DNA from: Limanda limanda
Taxonomy: Eukaryota; Chordata; Actinopteri; Pleuronectiformes; Pleuronectidae
Length of the DNA: 64,000 nucleotides
Direction: 5' to 3'
Assembly (NCBI RefSeq): GCF_963576545.1
Contig: NC_083636.1
Span: 4,530,856-4,594,855 of the forward strand
Made by a program: the position numbers and the translations under genes. The notes beneath the pieces are model-generated. The model saw only the letters and a program-made list of their open reading frames with translations. It ran no database searches and was not told where the DNA came from. Positions 60,519-64,000 of this stretch are shown piece by piece. The stretch's first letter is position 1; each line of letters opens with the position of its first letter.

Positions 60519-63390
60519 ATGAAGCGGCTCCCGGTGCTCGCCCTGCTGCTCGGCCTGTGCTCGGTCTACTTCGCGGGCATCTACCTGTTCGTGGGCGGCT
60601 TCCTGCTGGTGCGGCTGGAGGTGAACCGGACCAGCGGCTGCGGGGACGTGCTGCAGCCCGGCGGGGAGCCGAGGGACTTCTGCCGGGTCCGGCCGCGCTT
60701 CAGCCGGGCGGTGCTGCTCATCATCGACGCGCTGAAGATCGACTTCGCCCGGTTCGACCCGAGCATCGTGAGGCCCCGGGCCCATGAGAACAAGCTGCCG
60801 GTGCTGGAGGAGACGGCCGCGGCCCGGCCGGCTCACTGCCGCCTGTACCCGTTCCGAGCCGACCCGCCGACCACCACCATGCAGAGGATCAAGGGCTTCA
60901 CCACCGGGTCCCTGCCCACCTTCGTGGATGTGGGGAACAACTTCGCGTCCACCGCCATCCTGGAGGACAACCTCATCCACCAGCTGGGGACAGTAGGTGA
61001 GTACTTGTACTTGGGAGGAGAGTACTTATACTAGGGAGGTGAATACTTATACAAGGGAGGAGAGTACTTATACTAGGTAGGTCAGTACTTATACTTTGGA
61101 GGTGAGTACTTAAACTAGGAAGGTGACTAATTATACTAGGAAAGTGTCTTATTATACTAGGTTGGTGAGTACTTATACTAGGTACGTGAGTACTTATACT
61201 AGGTAGGAGAGTACTTGTGTTAGGAAGGTGACTGCTTATAGTAGTGAGGTGAGTACTTATACTAGGTAGGTGAGTACTTATACTGGGGAGGAGAGTACTT
61301 GTACTAGGAAGGAGAGTACTTATACAAGGGAGGAGAGTACTTATACAAGGGAGGTGAGTACTTATACTAGGGAGGTGAGTACTTATACTAGGTAGGTCAG
61401 TACTTATACTTTGGAGGTGAGTACTTAAACTAGGAAGGTGACTAATTATACTAGGAAAGTGTCTTATTATACTAGGTTGGTGAGTACTTATACTAGGTAC
61501 GTGAGTACTTATACTAGGTAGGAGAGTACTTGTGTTAGGAAGGTGACTGCTTATAGTAGTGAGGTGAGTACTTATACTAGGTAGGTGAGTACTTATACTG
61601 GGGAGGAGAGTACTTGTACTAGGAAGGAGAGTACTTATACAAGGGAGGAGAGTACTTATACAAGGGAGGTGAGTACTTATACTAGGGAGGTGAGTACTTA
61701 TACTAGGGAGGAGAGTACCTATACCAGGGAGGAGAGTACTTATACAAGGGAGGAGAGTACTTATACAAGGGAGGAGAGTACTTATACTAGGGAGGTGAGT
61801 ACTTATACTAGGGAGGAGATTACTTATACTAGGGAGGAGAGTACTTATACTAGGTAGGTACTTGTACTAGGGAGGAGAGTACTTGTACTAGGGAGGAGAG
61901 TACTTATACTAGGGAGGAGAGTACTTATACGAGGGAGGAGAGTACTTATACGAGGGAGGAGAGTACTTATACTAGGGAGGAGAGTACTTATACTAGGGAG
62001 GAGAGTACTTATACTGGGAAGGTGACTAATTATACTAGGTAGGTGAATACTTACACTAGGGAGGTGAGTACTTATACTAGGGAGGTGAGTGCTTATACTA
62101 GGGAGGTGAGTACTTATACTAGGTAAGTGAGTACTTATATCTTTGTGTCCCACGCAGGCAAGCGGGTGGTGTTCATGGGCGACGACACGTGGGAGAGTCT
62201 CTTTCCGAAGAAGTTCCACCGCTCGCTGCCCTTCCCTTCCTTCAATGTCAAGGACCTGCACACTGTGGACAATGGGATCCTCCAGCACCTCTACACCACC
62301 AGTATGTCTCCTTTATTACGCTCTTATGACAACATACATTTTACCCTATAAGTACCTGACACACTGTTCATGATATGCCAAGAAGAATTACTCAGATTAA
62401 TGTCAGAATTCTTGCAGCCATCAAACAAACAATTTCAGGAGTATTTAAGCCCTGAAGACATGTTTTATACATGGACGACTGTGGACATGTCATGATGTCC
62501 CCCACCTGTCCCCCCCCTCTGTTGGTTTTGACAGTGATTGGCGGTGACTGGGACGTCCTGGTTGCTCATTTCCTCGGCGTGGATCACTGCGGACACCGGT
62601 TCGGACCCGACCACCCGGCGATGGCCGACAAGCTCACCCAGATGGACGGAGTCATCAGGTCAGACATCAGTCCAGCTGCTCTGTGCTTGTTTCACTTCGT
62701 CGTCCTGCCGCTGTCATCACCACCATGTGCTCTCTGTGGACTATAACAGATATTCATTGGATGTTTCATTTATTATTTATTTTATTTGCCTTGATTTAAC
62801 CAGGTCGGTCCCGTTGAGATACAATTACCTCTTTTCCAAGGGAAGCCTGTTCAAGACAGCATCATACAAAAAATGTCAACAGTCACAAGACACACAGAAA
62901 TCACATAACACAGATAAAATATATTTAAAAAAAAAAAAAAAATAGATAAGGCAACAGGACTAAAGCTCCGGATTTACACCAAAACAAGAACAAGTGCGGT
63001 ATGAAGCCGCTCTAGTTTCTCTCACACGAGTCTTCAAAGTTTCAAGGTTTATGAGCTCCTTTAACTTTAGAGTTTTTTGCAGTGCATTCCAAGCAGCAGG
63101 TGCAGCGAACTTAAAACAGTTCTGACCAAATTCAGAGTGAACTTTGGGCATAATTAATAAATAAAACTCATTTGAACGTTCATGGATTTTAAATTTGAAA
63201 ACAATGGTTCTATTCCCCCTTTTCCTGCAGGTCTGTGATTGACCGGCTGCAGAACGACACCCTGCTGGTGGTGATGGGCGATCACGGGATGACTGACTCT
63301 GGAGATCACGGTGGAGAAAGTCAGAAGGAGACTGATGCCGCTCTCTTCCTCTACAGTCCGGCCCCTCTGTTTCCCGGCCCCCCGTCACAG
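60519..63390 (+). CDS. pigo: pigo, GPI ethanolamine-phosphate transferase 3 (first 4 coding exons, partial at right edge)
   Basis: PIGO, with PIGF, adds the bridging ethanolamine phosphate to the third mannose of the GPI anchor in the ER membrane. Exons: 60519-60996, 62158-62301, 62535-62658 and 63231-63390; phases 1, 1, 2, 0; all GT-AG. The start ATG at 60519 gives [20 protein letters not shown], an N-terminal membrane anchor. The lumenal alkaline-phosphatase-like domain follows: [19 protein letters not shown], then [20 protein letters not shown] (metal site and catalytic Thr region), [33 protein letters not shown] and [18 protein letters not shown]. These align closely with human PIGO, which continues to over 1,000 residues, so most of the gene lies outside. 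Intron 1 is a minisatellite of splice-donor-like units; intron 3 holds a LINE fragment. Confidence 0.96.
60997..62136 (+). repeat. 21-bp minisatellite filling pigo intron 1
   Basis: About 54 units at a 21-bp period, consensus GTGAGTACTTATACTAGGGA plus G. The first unit is the exon 1 splice donor itself (GTAG|GTGAGTACTT). Roughly twenty units keep GTGAGT preceded by G; others read GAGAGTACTT. A 315-bp (15-unit) block is repeated: TCAGTACTTATACTTTGG occurs at about 61082 and 61397. Confidence 0.95.
62760..63205 (-). mobile_element. LINE 3' fragment in pigo intron 3
   Basis: On the minus strand, about 63160-62960 encodes [20 protein letters not shown], then [20 protein letters not shown], typical of the C-terminus of fish LINE reverse transcriptases. 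It is followed by TCTCAACGGGACCGACCTGG and an (AAATAAAT)n-type tail, the expected 3' end. Truncated at 5'. Confidence 0.75.
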
Positions 63391-64000
63391 GTCGGTACAC
63401 GAGCCAAATTTTTCAAAATAAAATGTTATAAATACACACAGTAGCTACAATTGAAGAAAACGTGAAATTGATCGTATGAATATGTAATAAAAAGGCAAAA
63501 TAATATAAAATCCAAGTTCAGTCAACACATTTCTTCTGTCTCAGTTGAATGAAACGTTCCAATAACAAGTTTACTAAATGTTAATGCAGAGTGAGATAAA
63601 TCCTGTTTGATGAGGTCACAGAACATTATATTCCATTCATGCTCAGTCACAACTGGCAGCGAGAAAGTAAGAACGCTAATGATTTGCCCTCGTCTGTGTG
63701 TTTATTTGTTTTCTTTTTTTTTATCAGCAAACACCAATTTGCATCGTGTTTACTTCTTCAAATCCCCAGAACGTTTTTTACCCGCGTGAACATTTATTTT
63801 TCCTTTTTCCCCTGTATCCGTTGAATTGATGCTGGCAGGTGGTCGCCACCTTTTTCAGGGATAAACGCGGATATCACACAAGAAACAAACTCCACTCGGC
63901 AGCGGATTTACATAATTGTCGTGTAATTGGAGCGTTACGCAACACGTTGTTCCAAATCGTGGGTTACGTGACTACACAGGGAATACCACCCCTGTAATGA
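63391..64000. other. pigo intron 4 (partial)
   Basis: AT-rich, no further pigo exon or recognised element before the window ends. Confidence 0.6.

Noticed and set aside
60306..60980. 224-residue minus-strand open frame over pigo exon 1
   Set aside because: GC-rich antisense shadow; the plus strand clearly encodes the PIGO N-terminus.
61585..61857. Open frame with STYTREE repeats
   Set aside because: Translation of the 21-bp intronic minisatellite; no coding evidence.
1..64000. CRISPR arrays, bacterial operons, tRNA or rRNA genes
   Set aside because: Repeats are eukaryotic minisatellites without spacer architecture; the only tRNA-like sequence is the SINE head at 54437; no rRNA similarity seen.

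Overview
The window looks like a teleost fish nuclear genome. Its genes are split by GT-AG introns, it carries an intron-poor finTRIM-type gene pair, and it is full of fish-type repeats (Tc1 transposase remnants, a V-SINE-like element, LINE tails, LTR pieces, minisatellites). All calls come from reading the sequence; no database search was possible.

Layout. (1) 1-29968, minus strand: the 5' part of unc13b (Munc13-2, synaptic vesicle priming). Nine coding exons join with consistent splice phases. The first eight encode 242 residues (C2A domain plus a conserved acidic linker). The ninth is a single giant exon of at least 9.8 kb that stays open to the left edge of the window and encodes a very long repeat-rich insert. 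(2) 31714-34766, plus strand: a complete ten-exon stoml2 (mitochondrial stomatin-like 2), divergent from unc13b. (3) 34.8-60.5 kb: an accessory, repeat-dense interval. It holds a duplicated single-exon finTRIM-like block (intact copy 42823-44505, damaged copy 48978-50720), an orphan acsf3-like exon, Tc1 fragments, an LTR with a tRNA-Pro-like primer binding site, a SINE, duplicated 1.3-kb blocks, and two unrecognised coding-looking segments. (4) 60519-64000, plus strand: the first four coding exons of pigo (GPI ethanolamine-phosphate transferase), continuing past the right edge.

The order and relative orientation unc13b / stoml2 / pigo match what I recall of human 9p13 (UNC13B, STOML2, PIGO). 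The three conserved genes therefore look like an ancestral neighbourhood, and the TRIM/repeat interval is a lineage-specific expansion between stoml2 and pigo. The conserved genes act in different places (presynaptic terminal, mitochondrial inner membrane, ER), so this is synteny, not a shared pathway.

The most unusual items are the giant unc13b exon with two families of repeated Gly-Leu-Leu-x-Gly-Leu/Phe-Phe motifs around a Trp/Tyr-rich segment that looks folded; a pigo intron 1 made almost wholly of a 21-bp minisatellite whose unit recreates the 5' splice site; and a TRIM duplicate that lost its start codon and shifted frame just ahead of an intact RING.
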